Part shown: positions 63,935-64,000 of the stretch, piece after piece
Layout of the letters: the number at the start of each line of letters is the position of its first letter
Numbering within the stretch: the first letter of the stretch is position 1
From: an uncultured Granulosicoccus sp.
Lineage (GTDB): Bacteria > Pseudomonadota > Gammaproteobacteria > Granulosicoccales > Granulosicoccaceae
NCBI GenBank assembly: GCA_947499955.1
Contig: CANMQI010000005.1
Location: forward strand, 310,001-374,000
Direction of reading: 5' to 3'
Length of the DNA: 64,000 nt
Program-made: the position numbers and the translations under genes
The notes under the pieces: model-generated
What the model saw: the letters and a program-made list of their open reading frames with translations, nothing else
Database searches by the model: none
What the model was told of the DNA's origin: nothing

Positions 63935-64000
63935 ACACACTGACAACCATCATTGCAAGCCATGGCAGTACTCTGGCAACGGGTGCCCTGGCAGGAACCC
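63931..64000 (+). CDS. atpR: Start of atpR (truncated by window end)
   Basis: An ATG overlapping the atpQ stop by ATGA opens a frame reading MNTLTTIIASHGSTLATGAL to the window edge. Identity as AtpR comes from its position in the operon, since the visible sequence is too short to judge. Confidence 0.6.
   Translation, partial: MNTLTTIIASHGSTLATGALAGT

Overview
The window looks like chromosomal DNA of a GC-rich, free-living and probably marine gammaproteobacterium. This is inferred from outer-membrane OmpA-type and DUF481-type proteins, an AqpZ aquaporin, many LysR regulators, and a large set of periplasmic-binding-protein transporters (tripartite tricarboxylate = TTT, TRAP and ABC). The species cannot be fixed from the sequence. 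I see no rRNA, tRNA, CRISPR array, insertion sequence or phage gene; the region reads as a catabolic and accessory stretch of a chromosome.

Layout. (1) 0-7.5 kb, minus strand: a cell-surface block of two related OmpA-type barrel proteins, a lipoprotein with two OmpA-C domains in tandem, and a 1067-residue Asp-rich calcium-binding protein built from large duplicated modules, with a C-terminal sorting-like tail. (2) 7.5-14 kb: a VTT-domain membrane protein, aqpZ, a DUF481 outer-membrane protein, an unrecognised membrane protein with a zinc ribbon, a fatty-acid desaturase preceded by an 11-bp tandem repeat, and an MFS transporter. (3) 14-37 kb: the most striking region. Three complete TctC-TctB-TctA transporters are interleaved with four formylglycine-type sulfatases (alkaline phosphatase superfamily), two LysR and one GntR regulator, a TIM-barrel-like protein of unknown function, a PhzF-family isomerase and a SsuABC-type ABC transporter. 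Cassettes 1 and 2 run TctC-TctB-TctA-sulfatase; cassette 3 runs TctC-TctB-TctA-GntR-sulfatase-SsuABC with a further sulfatase divergent from it. This looks like a dedicated system for taking up and desulfating (or dephosphonylating) organic esters. (4) 37-42 kb: an apparent ureide or purine-catabolic operon (uraD, TRAP PQM, Asp/Glu-racemase-like protein) with a divergent LysR gene. (5) 42-48 kb: an amidase with a second TRAP transporter, a LysR gene and a RidA-family protein. (6) 48.5-54.3 kb: multicopper oxidase, cytochrome c'-type and diheme cytochrome c genes, small exported proteins, and a four-repeat lipoprotein. (7) 54.5-61.5 kb: a LysE-family exporter, a LysR gene divergent from an arginase/agmatinase-family ureohydrolase, and a spermidine/putrescine-type ABC transporter. 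(8) 61.8-64 kb: the start of an alternate Na+-type F-ATPase (N-ATPase) operon, atpD-atpC-atpQ-atpR, cut by the window end.

Several gene pairs share 4-bp ATGA overlaps, which supports the operon assignments. Promoter-region dyads next to the LysR and GntR genes suggest local regulation of the catabolic blocks. All functional names are from motif reading only; no database search was run.
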